Notes: a model not told the origin generated them from the sequence alone. Shown: positions 10,301 to 19,042, numbered from the stretch's first letter. The stretch is 64,000 nt of DNA from Tunturiibacter gelidiferens (GCF_013410115.1 NZ_JACCCV010000001.1:496001-560000); one strand, 5' to 3'. A program made the numbers and translations.

Positions 10301-11989
10301 ACAGTTACAAATACAGGAGTGGCACCGCTTACAGTCAGCCTGGTGGCGGTCACGGGCGACTTCAACGAGACTGATAACTGTACGGCAGCGCCTATCGCTA
10401 TCGACCTGACCTGCACGATTCAGGTAAGCTTTCTGCCGACTGCAACGGGGAGTCGTACCGGTATCTTCACTGTATACGGCAATGTTGCCGGCGGCCAGGC
10501 GACCGCGACACTATTGGGTACCGGATTGGCCGCGGCAGCTATTGTCCTCGATCCCGTTGTGCTCAAGTTTCCTTCGACACTTCTCAACGCAACCAGTCCG
10601 GTTCAGAACATCACAATCTCAAATACGAGTAGTGCCGCAGTGGGCTTGCAGGGAGCGACCATAACAGGCGGAGACTTCAGAATCACGGTCAACACCTGCG
10701 GTCCGAGCCTCGGACCGGGGGTAGGATGTACAGTCGGTATTGCATTCACGCCTACTGGGTCCGGAACGCGAAGCGGAACCTTAACCGTGACCGATGATGT
10801 GGGAACCCAGACGGCTTCACTGATTGGAGTTGGGACATCTCCTGCGACTGATGCACTCTCGCCACTGTCACTGACTTTTGGCGTACAGCAGATTGATACT
10901 GCGAGTCCTGCACAGCAGATTACCCTGTCCAATACGGGCGATCTGCCGCTGACACTGATTGCTGCACAGATTACGAGTGGAGATTTTACGGTAGTCAATG
11001 CCTGCGGCAATTCGCTGAATCCGCATTCTGCATGTTCGATGAATGTAATTTTTGCGCCGAAGAACGTTGGACCGCTCAGCGGTGTGCTTTCGGTATCGGA
11101 TCAATATAGAACTCAGACAGTTGCGCTAAACGGTATCGGCGTTGCGCCGCCTGGTGTATCGCTGGCTCCCTTTTCGACGGTTGTGTTCCCCCCCACCGGT
11201 GTTGATCTTCAGTCTCCACCGCAGACTGTTACGCTGACCAACAACGTCGGTGTTCCGCTCTCGATACAAGGGATTTCGCTTACGGGAGACTTTGTGATTT
11301 TGCCGAATAGCAGCACTTGCGGTGCTAGCGTTGCGGCTAATACTGCGTGCGTGTTACAGGTTGCTTTCGCGCCGACTGTCGGTGGGCCGCGTTCTGGATC
11401 GCTTACCGTGACGGATAGTGCGGGCAATTCACCTCAGAAACTTTCACTTACTGGACCAGGTGTTGATTTCACACTCACCACGAATGGGATTACCAGCGTT
11501 AGTATCACGAGTGGTCAGAACGCTGTTTTTCCGTTGCTACTCAGTTCGTCGTCAAATGTTTCTGGCACGGTGACTTTCACCTGCGCGGGAATACCTGCTA
11601 ACTCAAACTGTAACGTCACGCCCTCCAGCATTCCGCTTGGCGGTACGACTACCGTATCCGTGAGTGTGTTGACGGGCGTCGCCCCAGCGTCGCCGTCCAT
11701 TCGCTCTTGGATCAACCGCCCAGGCATACTTTTATTTGCGACGTTGTTCCCGTTCGGGTTGCTGGTGCTGCGACCAGCGCGCCGCACAAGCGTGGCCGGT
11801 TTTGCTCTGCTGTGTTTACTGATCGCTGCGAGTGGCTGTGGTGCGGGACGGGAGATTCCTCTGACGAGTGGATCGAATCCTGGTGCACCGTCAGGCCCGG
11901 TGACGACGGCGGGAACCTATACTGTCGTTGCGGCGGCGACAAGCGCTGGCTTGACGCGAAGTGTCAATCTCACACTGATCGTTCAGTAA
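7364..11989 (+). CDS. Giant secreted BNR-repeat / ASH-domain (choice-of-anchor D) protein
   Basis: A 1541-residue secreted or surface protein. Residues about 24-43 form a signal/anchor helix. Residues about 110-945 resemble sialidase/sortilin-type BNR beta-propeller repeats, with recurrent motifs of the type STDAGSHWSNIS and YSIDAGVTW. Four immunoglobulin-like ASH (ASPM-SPD2-Hydin) repeats of about 105 residues start near 953, 1060, 1162 and 1265, each with a phrase like TITVTNTGVAPLT and an S-F-P-T-G strand. An Ig-like segment follows (about 1366-1440), interrupted near 1452-1494 by two hydrophobic stretches and a GCGAG patch before a final strand (TYTVVAAATS). This architecture is common in Terriglobia; substrate and function are unknown. 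No enzyme active site was seen, so adhesion or scaffolding is only an inference. Confidence 0.82.
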   Translation: MGLVVSSQHERLADRLRHGVSRFFYTIVLFLTFTAPILVLGQWYPTPATATHEGTVPSANSISPHTVRSRRFLGGRTLAGDEPAAQAMDAARQKHAGMLVEQAASPQLSSLSAPWQAVGPNQVASIAYGNVTGRVTAIAIDPADPTGNTVYLGTTGGGVWKSTNAAGPSASVTFVPLTDTLPVFSANAGTAAIPSLSIGAISVQSGVILAGTGDPNDASDSFYGSGLLRSADNGVTWTLIQDSQDGVAGNHLFSGLGFAGFAWSSATPGTVVAAVSQAAEGVLVNAPDATNSVMGLYYSIDAGVTWQMSTIMDGSQTVQTPLPSNGDLGGRAATAVVWNPIRQRFYAAVRYHGYYESADGVIWTRLANQPGQGLTTAACPVAPTSIGSTSCPIFRGALAVQPDTGDTFALTVDKNNLDQGLWQDICGLSGASCGNGSVTFGKQLPSAALEVGNGSAVVPQADYNIALAAAPSGPSGSTQDTILYAGTTDLYRCSLAAGCVLRDTTNAVNGCAAPAQVAPAQHAIAMLATATQPLIYLGNDGGLWRSTDGVNEQSTPCSADDATHFQNLNGGLGSLAEVISFAQHPSDAGTLLVGLGANGTAATASPSTSSWPQLSTGEGGTVGIDQTNPLLWYVSTAAGVSIRQCSKGAGCTSADFMGTPTIGPEQIDEDDSLIDAPWLLDPALPSNILVGTCRVWRGPAGDGFLWSSSNAISSLLGGPQGTSCVSTNPVLRSLAAGGLISNASAAQDAGSPVLYAGMAGRLDGGGSFGGHLYSITTAGTASSATTWTDLATSPVTNGQGTAFNSGGFDLSSLAADPHDATGNTIYATVMGFAGNGINAAHLYRSTDAGSHWSNISSNLPDAPANSVVVDPNDANTLYVAMDTGVYVTTGVTTCATANCWSVYGTNLPNAPVVELAAAPAMATGDGRTGELRAATYGRGLWQIPLVTASTAAQPTISLNPSSLTYNAQSIGTATAAQTITVTNTGVAPLTVSLVAVTGDFNETDNCTAAPIAIDLTCTIQVSFLPTATGSRTGIFTVYGNVAGGQATATLLGTGLAAAAIVLDPVVLKFPSTLLNATSPVQNITISNTSSAAVGLQGATITGGDFRITVNTCGPSLGPGVGCTVGIAFTPTGSGTRSGTLTVTDDVGTQTASLIGVGTSPATDALSPLSLTFGVQQIDTASPAQQITLSNTGDLPLTLIAAQITSGDFTVVNACGNSLNPHSACSMNVIFAPKNVGPLSGVLSVSDQYRTQTVALNGIGVAPPGVSLAPFSTVVFPPTGVDLQSPPQTVTLTNNVGVPLSIQGISLTGDFVILPNSSTCGASVAANTACVLQVAFAPTVGGPRSGSLTVTDSAGNSPQKLSLTGPGVDFTLTTNGITSVSITSGQNAVFPLLLSSSSNVSGTVTFTCAGIPANSNCNVTPSSIPLGGTTTVSVSVLTGVAPASPSIRSWINRPGILLFATLFPFGLLVLRPARRTSVAGFALLCLLIAASGCGAGREIPLTSGSNPGAPSGPVTTAGTYTVVAAATSAGLTRSVNLTLIVQ

Positions 11990-12017
11990 ATCCTAGGAGG
12001 TTTCGATCCTGCGATGT

Positions 12018-13211
12018 TCAGGCAGACTCGCCTGCGCTCACTCCCGAGGCCCACGCCCATTGGAAGTTGTATCCTCCCAGCCATCCTGTTACATCGACGA
12101 CCTCACCAACAAAATAGAGACCTGGTACCTTGCGGCTCTGCATCGTCTTGGCATCCAGTTCTGCGGTGTCAACGCCCCCCACTGTGACCTCGGCTTTGGC
12201 ATAGCCTTCGGTTCCTGCCGGCAACAGACGCCACTGGTGTAAACGCTGTTCTAGCGCCGCTAAAGATGCGTTCGTCCAGTCGTCTGGATTATGGAGCGCA
12301 ACCCATCGTTCTGCCATGCGGGCCGGCAACACAGCTCGTACGGCGTTCATCGCTGCGGCCGCATCTCTTCGCGAATTTTTTGCCAGCAAGGGAGCGAGTA
12401 CTTTCAAATCGGGTGCGAGGTCTAGTGTCACGGTCTCACCCGGACTCCAGTAGGACGATGCTTGCAGAATCGCGGGCCCGCTCAGTCCGCGATGGGTGAT
12501 CAACATCTTTTCGCGGAAGTTTCCTCGTCGGGGGCGGGTGCCCGACTGCGCCACGACCTCAGCTGAGACACCTGCCAGGTCGCACCATTGTTCGCGATCT
12601 TCTGCACTGAAGACGAGGGGAACCAGGCCGGGCCGGCACTCTACGACACGCAGGCCAAACTGTTCGGCCAGAGTGTAGCCGAATGGGGTTGCGCCCATCT
12701 TGGGGATTGAAAGGCCACCGGTGGCGATGACTACGGATTCGGATTGAAACACCGTATCCGAGGTGTGAACTTCGAGGTGGTCATTGCGATGAACGGAGAT
12801 CGCTATAGCGCCGAGAATTATGCGAACACTCGCCTCTGCGCATTCGCGCTCCAGCATGGTGATGATGTCGTGGGCAGAGCGGTCGCAGAAGAGTTGTCCA
12901 AGCGTCTTTTCGTGGTAGCGGATGCCGTGTCTTTCGACCATGGCGATCATGTCTGAAGGCGTGAAGCGAGCTAGGGCGGATTTCGCGAAGTGGGGATTCT
13001 CTGAGAGGAAGTTTTCTGGGCGGCAGTGAATGTTGGTGAAGTTGCAGCGGCCGCCTCCTGAGATCAGAATCTTTTTTCCGACGCGTTCGGCGTGATCGAG
13101 CAGAACTACCCGGCGCCCGCGCTTGCCGGCTTCGATGGCACACATCATTCCGGCTGCGCCCGCGCCTAGTACTACGACATCAATCTTTTCCACGTGCGGT
13201 CTCGTTGTCAT
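12018..13211 (-). CDS. HI0933/BaiN-type NAD(P)/FAD-dependent oxidoreductase
   Basis: A 397-residue flavoprotein. The N-terminus has a Rossmann dinucleotide motif (VVVLGAGAAGMMCAI, Gly16-Gly21) and the signature GGGRCNFTN at 52-60, diagnostic for the HI0933/YhiN/BaiN family. The C-terminus LYFVGEVVDVTGWLGGYN closes the FAD site. Members are cytoplasmic; the best-studied relative, BaiN, acts in bile-acid dehydroxylation, but that role is not expected here and the true substrate is unknown. It lies 28 bp from the end of the convergent giant gene and is 110 bp downstream of the rRNA methyltransferase gene on the same strand. Confidence 0.9.
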   Translation of the reverse strand: MTTRPHVEKIDVVVLGAGAAGMMCAIEAGKRGRRVVLLDHAERVGKKILISGGGRCNFTNIHCRPENFLSENPHFAKSALARFTPSDMIAMVERHGIRYHEKTLGQLFCDRSAHDIITMLERECAEASVRIILGAIAISVHRNDHLEVHTSDTVFQSESVVIATGGLSIPKMGATPFGYTLAEQFGLRVVECRPGLVPLVFSAEDREQWCDLAGVSAEVVAQSGTRPRRGNFREKMLITHRGLSGPAILQASSYWSPGETVTLDLAPDLKVLAPLLAKNSRRDAAAAMNAVRAVLPARMAERWVALHNPDDWTNASLAALEQRLHQWRLLPAGTEGYAKAEVTVGGVDTAELDAKTMQSRKVPGLYFVGEVVDVTGWLGGYNFQWAWASGVSAGESA

Positions 13212-13321
13212 TCTTTATTGGAGGTTTTCGCTTGCATGATCTTAGATTTCGTCTCCGTCTGAGCAGATGTGGCGCTCCTTCCGATTGATTTGGGTGAGGA
13301 GATTTTGCGGATATTTTTTTC

Positions 13322-14617
13322 TTACCCCACCCGGCAGATGAGGCACTTGAGGTAGCTGGTCTCGGGGAGGGTGAGGACGGCGGGGTGATCGGGGGCGGCC
13401 CCCCGGGTCTCGAGGAGCTGGACTCGGCGGGCTGCGTCGGAGGCGGCGGAGGAGACGACCTCGGTGAACTCCTGCAGGGGAACGTGGTGGGAGCAGGAGC
13501 AGGTGATGAGGGTTCCGCCGGGGCGGAGCATCTTCATGGCGCGGAGGTTCAGCTCCTTGTAGCCGCGCATGGCGCCTTCGGCGGCGCGTTTGGACTTGGC
13601 GAAGGCGGGTGGGTCGAGGACGATGGTGTCGTACTGATGGCCGGTGGATTCGTACTCGCGGAGGAGCTCGAAGGCGTCGGCTTCGATCCACTCGACCTGG
13701 GCGGGAAGATCGGGGTTGAGCTCGCGGTTGCGGTCGGCGACTTCGAGGGCGCTGCGGCTGGCGTCTACTCCGGTTACACTGCGGCAGTGTTGCGCGAGAT
13801 GGAGGGCGAATCCGCCCTGATAGGTGCAGATGTCGAGCGCGGAGCCGGTTGCGTATCGGGCTGCGGCGGCGTAGTTGAGGCGCTGATCGAGGAAGGCTCC
13901 CGTCTTCTGACCAGAGCTGGCGTCGAAGTGAAAACGAAGGCCGTTGATGGTGAAGATGGTGGTGAGTTGTGGTGTTTCGGTGGTGTTTGGGTGGTGGAGT
14001 GGACCGGGGTTGGGGTGGGCCAGTTGCTCGAGTTCGCGGATCTTGGGGTCGGGGCGCTCCCAGAGGGTGATGCCGCCGGTGTCGGGGCGGAATCGGTCGC
14101 GAAGGACTTCGGTGAGGAGGTGGCGGACGTCGTCCTGGGCGGTGCCCTGGGTGAGGAGTTGGAGGATGACGAGGTCGTTGTAGCGGTCGGCGACGATGCC
14201 GGGGAGGTTGTCGGCCTCGGAGAAGATGAGTCGGCAGGCGTCGTCTTCCATGGACTCGGGCGCTACTTCGTCTCGGAGGGCCAGGGCGGCGAGGACTCGC
14301 TCGCGTACCTGGTCAAGGTAGGCGACTCGGGTGAAGGCGGCTTCGTTCGAGACGATTCTTACTGCGATCTGCGAGGCTGCGCTGTAGAGGCCGGTGCCGA
14401 GGGGGATGCCTCGGCTATCCATTACCGTGATGAGGGCCCCGGGTTGGAGGTCGGTGGCTCCGACTGGGGGGACCAGAGACTCTATGTCCGAGCGATAGAC
14501 CCAGAGGTGTCCGGCTCTCAACCGGTCCGCGGCGCGGCGGGTGATGGCTGCGGCTGGTCCGTGGGGCTGGGCCGCGACGACTCGCGGGGCCCGATCTTCT
14601 ACTTTTCTAGGCATCAT
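13322..14617 (-). CDS. Class I rRNA methyltransferase, RlmI-like (23S m5C family)
   Basis: A 431-residue SAM-dependent RNA methyltransferase. A PUA-like RNA-binding domain (about 22-110) is followed by the catalytic Rossmann domain: GQKTGAFLDQR (237-247), SAM motif LDICTYQGGF (261-270), catalytic-region motif LDPPAFAKSKR (334-344) and CSCSHH (373-378) with the Cys expected for 5-methylcytosine transfer. This order matches RlmI, which modifies C1962 of 23S rRNA in E. coli; the exact target here is inference. A His/Pro/Thr-rich stretch (about 195-220) looks like a loop insertion. The coding region is very GC-rich, which leaves a long spurious open frame on the opposite strand. Confidence 0.88.
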   Translation of the reverse strand: MMPRKVEDRAPRVVAAQPHGPAAAITRRAADRLRAGHLWVYRSDIESLVPPVGATDLQPGALITVMDSRGIPLGTGLYSAASQIAVRIVSNEAAFTRVAYLDQVRERVLAALALRDEVAPESMEDDACRLIFSEADNLPGIVADRYNDLVILQLLTQGTAQDDVRHLLTEVLRDRFRPDTGGITLWERPDPKIRELEQLAHPNPGPLHHPNTTETPQLTTIFTINGLRFHFDASSGQKTGAFLDQRLNYAAAARYATGSALDICTYQGGFALHLAQHCRSVTGVDASRSALEVADRNRELNPDLPAQVEWIEADAFELLREYESTGHQYDTIVLDPPAFAKSKRAAEGAMRGYKELNLRAMKMLRPGGTLITCSCSHHVPLQEFTEVVSSAASDAARRVQLLETRGAAPDHPAVLTLPETSYLKCLICRVG

Positions 14618-15009
14618 TCCATGGTCGCATAGCGTTTCATGGTCGCTAGACCCCTCCCCCTCTCCCCTCGGGGTATTTTGGACGGAAGTTGTTTTGTTTC
14701 AGTCGTTTGGAGGGGTATTGTGTCTGTAGACTATTGATTCTAAGTGGTTTAGCTGCAAAATATTGCAAATAAACGGGTTACGGGATGGTAAGAAAGGGCC
14801 CGGCTCGTTATGGAGCCTTTCATCTCTCTGGTTCCAGTATAGCGGTTGGAGGATAACTCATACGCCACGCGAATGTGCTGGATTGACGCGGTGATTCGCG
14901 TTTTTGGGGGTTGACAGGTTTGGTGGTCCAGATTTGAGTTGATGGCAAGAGGCTGGTGTCGCGACTAAGCCTGGGACAGCGGTTCGCGCTTTGCGCGAAT
15001 GCCCACATC
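14618..15009. other. Intergenic region, locally AT-rich, possibly repeat-derived
   Basis: 392 bp with no supported gene. The part around 14730-14790 is much more AT-rich than its surroundings (TGCAAAATATTGCAAATAAA). Near 15006-15021 an inverted repeat ATCTC-AAAATC-GAGAT lies next to ATGGGGCACC; I recall similar sequence as a dispersed element in Terriglobia genomes, and it runs into the 3' end of the decayed gene next door. Confidence 0.4.
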
Positions 15010-16074
15010 TCAAAATCGAGATATGGGGCACCCGGCTCTGGATTTCTTCTGCTTCTCTGGAGTTCCTGCTTCGAGACCGAGAGGATTTTCTTCATCGCTT
15101 GGTCGAATGCCCCCGAGCAGTCCCCTGTTGTACCCTTCGGTAATCGCTGCGATTGCTTGGTCATGATTTTCCTCCGGAATGGCCAATTTTAATTGCGCCT
15201 CTTCGGCTTCAGCCGTCGCTATTGCTTGGAGACGTGCAATCTCTGTCACCATCGTAATGATGAGCGAACTGCATGCGTTGATAAACACCAAAGCCCCATC
15301 AGGAGTCACGGTCTCGTCTGGATGTAGTACCGGATTTCGGTATTCATCTTTGATGTGGTCAAGCCAACCCAAAACCTTCGAGTTGGATTTTGCGCATTTG
15401 CTGAGATTCTTGTGATACACGCCCCAACTCCGCATTTTCACAGGAGGAACCGTTCCGACAACTACGGTGTAATACTTCCTGATAACGTCCTCGGTTGCTC
15501 TTGCGATATGAAATGCGGCCGCAGTTCCCAGATTGAAAGCAAGGCATCTTCCAGCCTGCCGAAAGTCATCTACGGCATCTTTTGAAAGTTGGCTTCTTAT
15601 CCCGTCGGGGAGCATTATCTCCGCATGTTAAATTAAGTCTGGAGTAGAGAACGACCCCTTTTGCGATACGAAATAAGTATCGAAATTATTTAGTTCGGCG
15701 GCCAAGACCGTCTCCAAATCGCTAGCGGACTGGCGAACTGAAAACCCTCGGTACGATACCGTTTTCCATCCTTCTTCACCGCCGCCTAGATCAAGGGCGG
15801 AGAGATCGTCTGGGACTATCCGAGTCAGGGCTTCATATAATTTCTGCGCCGGATCACGTGAGATTCGAAGAGGAAAGGTCTGAAAGAATTCCGTCAGAGC
15901 TTGCTTAGTTTGATATACCTCAAACCATACTTGGCTCACCAGCTCCTCGTCTTTTATGGACTTAAGTGGATGTATTTTTTGCCCAAGTTTGAAGAACTGG
16001 AAACAGTCAACGCGCAGCATAGAACCCTCACATGCCAGCCTAGTCCGATGAGGATCATAGACGGAAACAGACAC
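15010..16074 (-). pseudogene. HEPN-like conserved protein interrupted by one in-frame stop codon
   Basis: Two open segments lie in the same frame on the minus strand: 16074-15631 (148 codons, GTG start) and 15627-15010. They are separated only by a TAA at 15628-15630, read as ...STPDLI-stop-HAEIMLPDG.... Together they match in order a widespread uncharacterised bacterial protein family in which this phrase is continuous (STPDLIxHAE). The C-terminal half is helical with RATEDVIRKYYT and RNPVLHPDE; the latter fits the R-x4-H motif of HEPN domains, several of which are RNases in defence or toxin systems. The frame stays open and protein-like for about 15 codons upstream of the GTG (QFEIEGDV), up to a stop near 16120. 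The last residues appear to come from a repeat. Either a recent pseudogene, two-part translation, readthrough, or a sequencing error. Confidence 0.7.
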
Positions 16075-16122
16075 ATCCCCTTCTATCTCAAATTGGGGAA
16101 TACACCCACTGTAAGGAAACTA

Positions 16123-16519
16123 CCTTGATTCGTCGAGTATGGTTATCCCGATATTCGGTATTCGCAGTAGTGGTCTCGTTCACTCACTCCGGAATGAAAA
16201 CAAAGAGGCGAGTACGACAAATCAGCTGCGAAGGCCAAATACGGGGATTCTTCGCTTCGCTCAGAATGACGGCCTAGGACAGGCAGCGACAACAGCCTAG
16301 AACGGGCAACGACAGCGACAACAGCGACGACAAATGCGGGGGTTTCTCCGCTGCGCGGACCGATTTGGTTGACGCTTAAATTGACGATTTGGTTGACGGT
16401 CGAATGGCGATTTTGTCGGCGGTCGAAATGGCGGTTTTGTTGGAATGAGTTGCGGTCTACTCCGTGCGGAGGGCGAATGAGTTGCGTCTACTCTGTGCGG
16501 AGAGCGAATTAGTTGCGGG
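16123..16519. other. Repeat-rich intergenic region
   Basis: 397 bp without a gene, made of several repeat types. Around 16240-16270 lies GGGGATTCTTCGCTTCGCTC, a phrase I recall as dispersed in acidobacterial genomes. A degenerate ACAACAGCGACA-type simple repeat follows (about 16280-16335), then the two tandem arrays listed separately. Confidence 0.6.
16358..16445. repeat. Four degenerate 17-24 bp tandem units
   Basis: Four successive units built on the pattern (t)GACGATTTGGTTGACGGTCGAA: GACCGATTTGGTTGACGCTTAAA, then ttGACGATTTGGTTGACGGTCGAA, then TGGCGATTTTGTCGGCGGTCGAAA, then a shortened TGGCGGTTTTGTTGGAA. The divergence between units suggests an old tandem duplication. Confidence 0.6.
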
Positions 16520-16538
16520 CTACTCGGTGCGGAGGGCT
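16446..16538. repeat. Three ~31 bp tandem copies of the permease gene 3' end
   Basis: Three imperfect direct copies of TGAGTTGCGGTCTACTCCGT plus GCGGAGGGCGAA at 16446-16477, 16478-16509 and 16510-16538. The third copy contains the last codons and stop of the ADOP permease gene (minus strand, ALRTE-stop), so the other two are duplicated gene-end fragments lying beyond the stop. Confidence 0.75.
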
Positions 16539-19042
16539 TGCATGGGTTCGATGGAGGCGGCTCTTCGTGCGGGGAGGACGGCTGCGAGTGTGACCATGAC
16601 TGCGGCTAGAAGGACGGCTCCGGCCAGGGTCAGGGGATCGGATGTGGTGACGCCGTAGAGCTGGCTGCGGAAGAGCCTGGCCAGTAGGACGATTGAGGGC
16701 AGCGCCAGCACGATGGCGATGGCGGCGATGATCGACATCTCGCGGACGATGAGCAGGACGACGCTGGTGCGTTGTGCGCCGAGGGCCAGCCGTACGCCGA
16801 TCTCGCGGGTGCGCTGTTCGGTGGAGTAGGCGAGGACGCCGTAGAGTCCGACGGCTGCGAGGATGATCGCGAGTGCAGAGAAGCCGACAGCGAGAAGTGC
16901 GAGCGCGCGCTCGTCGGAGGCGCTGCGGTCGACCTGGTCGTCCATCGTTCGCATGCCATCGACGACGAGGGTGGGATCGAGGCCATGAATGCTCTGGCGG
17001 ATTGCGGTTTCGACTGTCTCGGGCGCCTGATTGGTGCGAGCGTACATCTTGACGCCGGTGGGATGAGTGATCTGGGCGATGGGCTGATAGACGGCAGGCC
17101 CTATGTCCTGACGCAGATTCTCGTGTTTGATGTCGCCGACCACGCCGACGATGGTTGCGTCGAGTTTTGCCCGGAAGTCAGAGCTCTGGGTGAGGTGATG
17201 GCCCAGTGCGTTTTGTGCGGAGCCGAAGTACTTCTTTGCGAAGGCCAGGTTGATGACGACGACCTTTGGCGCAGTGCCGGTATCCGCTGCAGTGAACTCT
17301 CGGCCGACCAGAAGAGGCTGCTTGAGGGTTGCGAAGTAGGCGGGAGTGACGGCTGGGGCTTCGAACTGCATCTTCTCGTCTTCGGCGGGTTTGTAGCCTT
17401 CGACCTGGAAGGATTCGAACTCTTTGTCTCCGGTGAGCTCGGGATCGGTGGTGGCTGCGGCGGAGGTTATGCCAGGGATTCTCTGGACTGATTCGATCGC
17501 GTTGGTGACGATGGGCACGATGCGGTCTTCTTTGTAGCCGGAGTCGGTGGGATCGAGGCTGAAGGTGGCGAGATGGCTGGTGTTGAAGCCGACCTCCTGA
17601 TGGCGGAGGTTGTCGAGGGTGCGCACGAACAGACCAGCGCCGCCGAGTAAGAGGACGCTGAGAGCGATCTGAACGCCTACGGCGATCTTGCGGAAGAGTT
17701 GAGAGTTGCGGGATGCGGTGCCTGCGCTCTGGCGCAGCGTGCCTACGAGATCGGGACGCAGGAAGTGGAAGACTGGCGCCATGCTGAAGAGAAGGCTCGA
17801 GATGACGGCGATGCTGAGGGTGAAGAGAAGGACGCGGCCATCGATGGCTGCCGAGTATGGCTCTTCGCCGGGATTTGCGCTGGTGAGCAGACGCACGAGG
17901 GTGTTGGTGACCAGCGGTGCCATCAACAGTCCGGCTGCTGCACCGAGGATGCCGAGGAGTAAGCCCTCGAGGAGGAGCTGAGAGATGACCTGGGTTTGCT
18001 TGGCGCCGAGGGCATAGCGCATGGACATCTCGCGCGCGCGGCCGGCGGCTCGAAGGAGAAGCAGGGTCGCCACGTTGATGGCGCACATGGCGACGAGCAG
18101 AGTGGCCATGCTCATGAGGATGATGAGGGGCGTTTGCAGATCCATGCGGCCGGGGGAGAATCCTGTGGAGTCGTCGAGGACTTTCAGTTGCGAGTCGTCG
18201 AGGAAGTGCTTGCTGAAGCGTTCGGTTCGGTTCTTGTAGAGCGTCAGCTCGTGCGCGCGCAGAGAGTGCCACAAGGGTGCAAGTCCAGCTGCTGCCTGCG
18301 TGGGGGAGACGCCGGGTTTTAGACGGCCAACCAGCGTGAGCCAGAGCGACTGGTGATTATTGAGGTTGTCTCGGGGGATCGTCGCGGGCATGGCTTCTTC
18401 GACCATGCTGATGGGGAGGAAGGCCGCTGGTTTGTAGCCTCCGATGGCGGATTGAAAGTTCGCGGGGGCTACGCCGAGGATGGTGAAGGGCTGGCCGCCG
18501 ATCAGGACGGTCTGTCCGACGACGTCGCGGGATGAGGCAAAGCGCGTCTTCCAGTAGTCGTAGCTGAGCACCAGGACTGGGTTTGCGTTTTTTGCGGTAT
18601 CGTCCTGGGCGGTGAGCAGGCGTCCGAGCGCGGGTTTGAGGCCGAGGAGGTCGAAGTAGTTTCCGCTGACGAGCTCGGCGTCTCTGTCCTCGGCCTGATT
18701 TTGCCAGGAGATGGCGAGGTTGGTTCGATCGGCAGCGAGCATTCCGGCGAAGACCTGGTTTTGATCGCGCAGGTCTTTGTACATGGGATAGGAGAAGTAG
18801 TTTTCGAGATCGCCGCCGAAGCTGCTGGCTGAGCCGGAGAATCCTCCTGTCCACTGGAAGCGCACCAGCTCTTTGGGCTGCTGGACGGGCAGCATGCGGA
18901 GGAGTACCTGGTCGAAGAGGGTGAAGACGGCTGCGTTGGCGCCGATGCCCAAGGCCAGTGTCAGCACTACGGTCAGGGCGAATCCGGGCGATTTGCGCAG
19001 TTGGCGTAAGGCAAAGCGCAGATTCTGAAGCAACGTCTGCAT
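16520..19042 (-). CDS. ADOP-type ABC transporter permease (MacB/FtsX family)
   Basis: An 840-residue membrane protein with the layout of acidobacterial duplicated orphan permeases: an N-terminal helix after LRFALRQLRKSPGFALTVVL (about 5-24), a periplasmic MacB_PCD domain, three helices in the middle (about 325-470) with AREMSMRYALGAKQTQV, a second periplasmic domain and three C-terminal helices with TREIGVRLALGAQRTSVVLL. It ends in the usual SIEPMQALRTE. The start at 19042 is chosen because it has a GGAGG ribosome-binding site about 10 bases upstream and begins the conserved region; an upstream extension of 55 codons looks non-coding. There is no ATPase gene nearby, as is usual for this class. 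The transported substrate is unknown. Confidence 0.9.
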   Translation of the reverse strand: MQTLLQNLRFALRQLRKSPGFALTVVLTLALGIGANAAVFTLFDQVLLRMLPVQQPKELVRFQWTGGFSGSASSFGGDLENYFSYPMYKDLRDQNQVFAGMLAADRTNLAISWQNQAEDRDAELVSGNYFDLLGLKPALGRLLTAQDDTAKNANPVLVLSYDYWKTRFASSRDVVGQTVLIGGQPFTILGVAPANFQSAIGGYKPAAFLPISMVEEAMPATIPRDNLNNHQSLWLTLVGRLKPGVSPTQAAAGLAPLWHSLRAHELTLYKNRTERFSKHFLDDSQLKVLDDSTGFSPGRMDLQTPLIILMSMATLLVAMCAINVATLLLLRAAGRAREMSMRYALGAKQTQVISQLLLEGLLLGILGAAAGLLMAPLVTNTLVRLLTSANPGEEPYSAAIDGRVLLFTLSIAVISSLLFSMAPVFHFLRPDLVGTLRQSAGTASRNSQLFRKIAVGVQIALSVLLLGGAGLFVRTLDNLRHQEVGFNTSHLATFSLDPTDSGYKEDRIVPIVTNAIESVQRIPGITSAAATTDPELTGDKEFESFQVEGYKPAEDEKMQFEAPAVTPAYFATLKQPLLVGREFTAADTGTAPKVVVINLAFAKKYFGSAQNALGHHLTQSSDFRAKLDATIVGVVGDIKHENLRQDIGPAVYQPIAQITHPTGVKMYARTNQAPETVETAIRQSIHGLDPTLVVDGMRTMDDQVDRSASDERALALLAVGFSALAIILAAVGLYGVLAYSTEQRTREIGVRLALGAQRTSVVLLIVREMSIIAAIAIVLALPSIVLLARLFRSQLYGVTTSDPLTLAGAVLLAAVMVTLAAVLPARRAASIEPMQALRTE

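Noticed and set aside
13385..14632. 415-codon plus-strand open frame over the rRNA methyltransferase gene
   Set aside because: It is antisense to a clear RlmI-like protein with all motifs; its own translation is Gly/Val/Glu-rich filler caused by GC-rich third positions.
14820..15164. 114-codon minus-strand frame overlapping the HEPN-like gene end
   Set aside because: Overlaps the better-supported frame and the repeat-like stretch; no family features.
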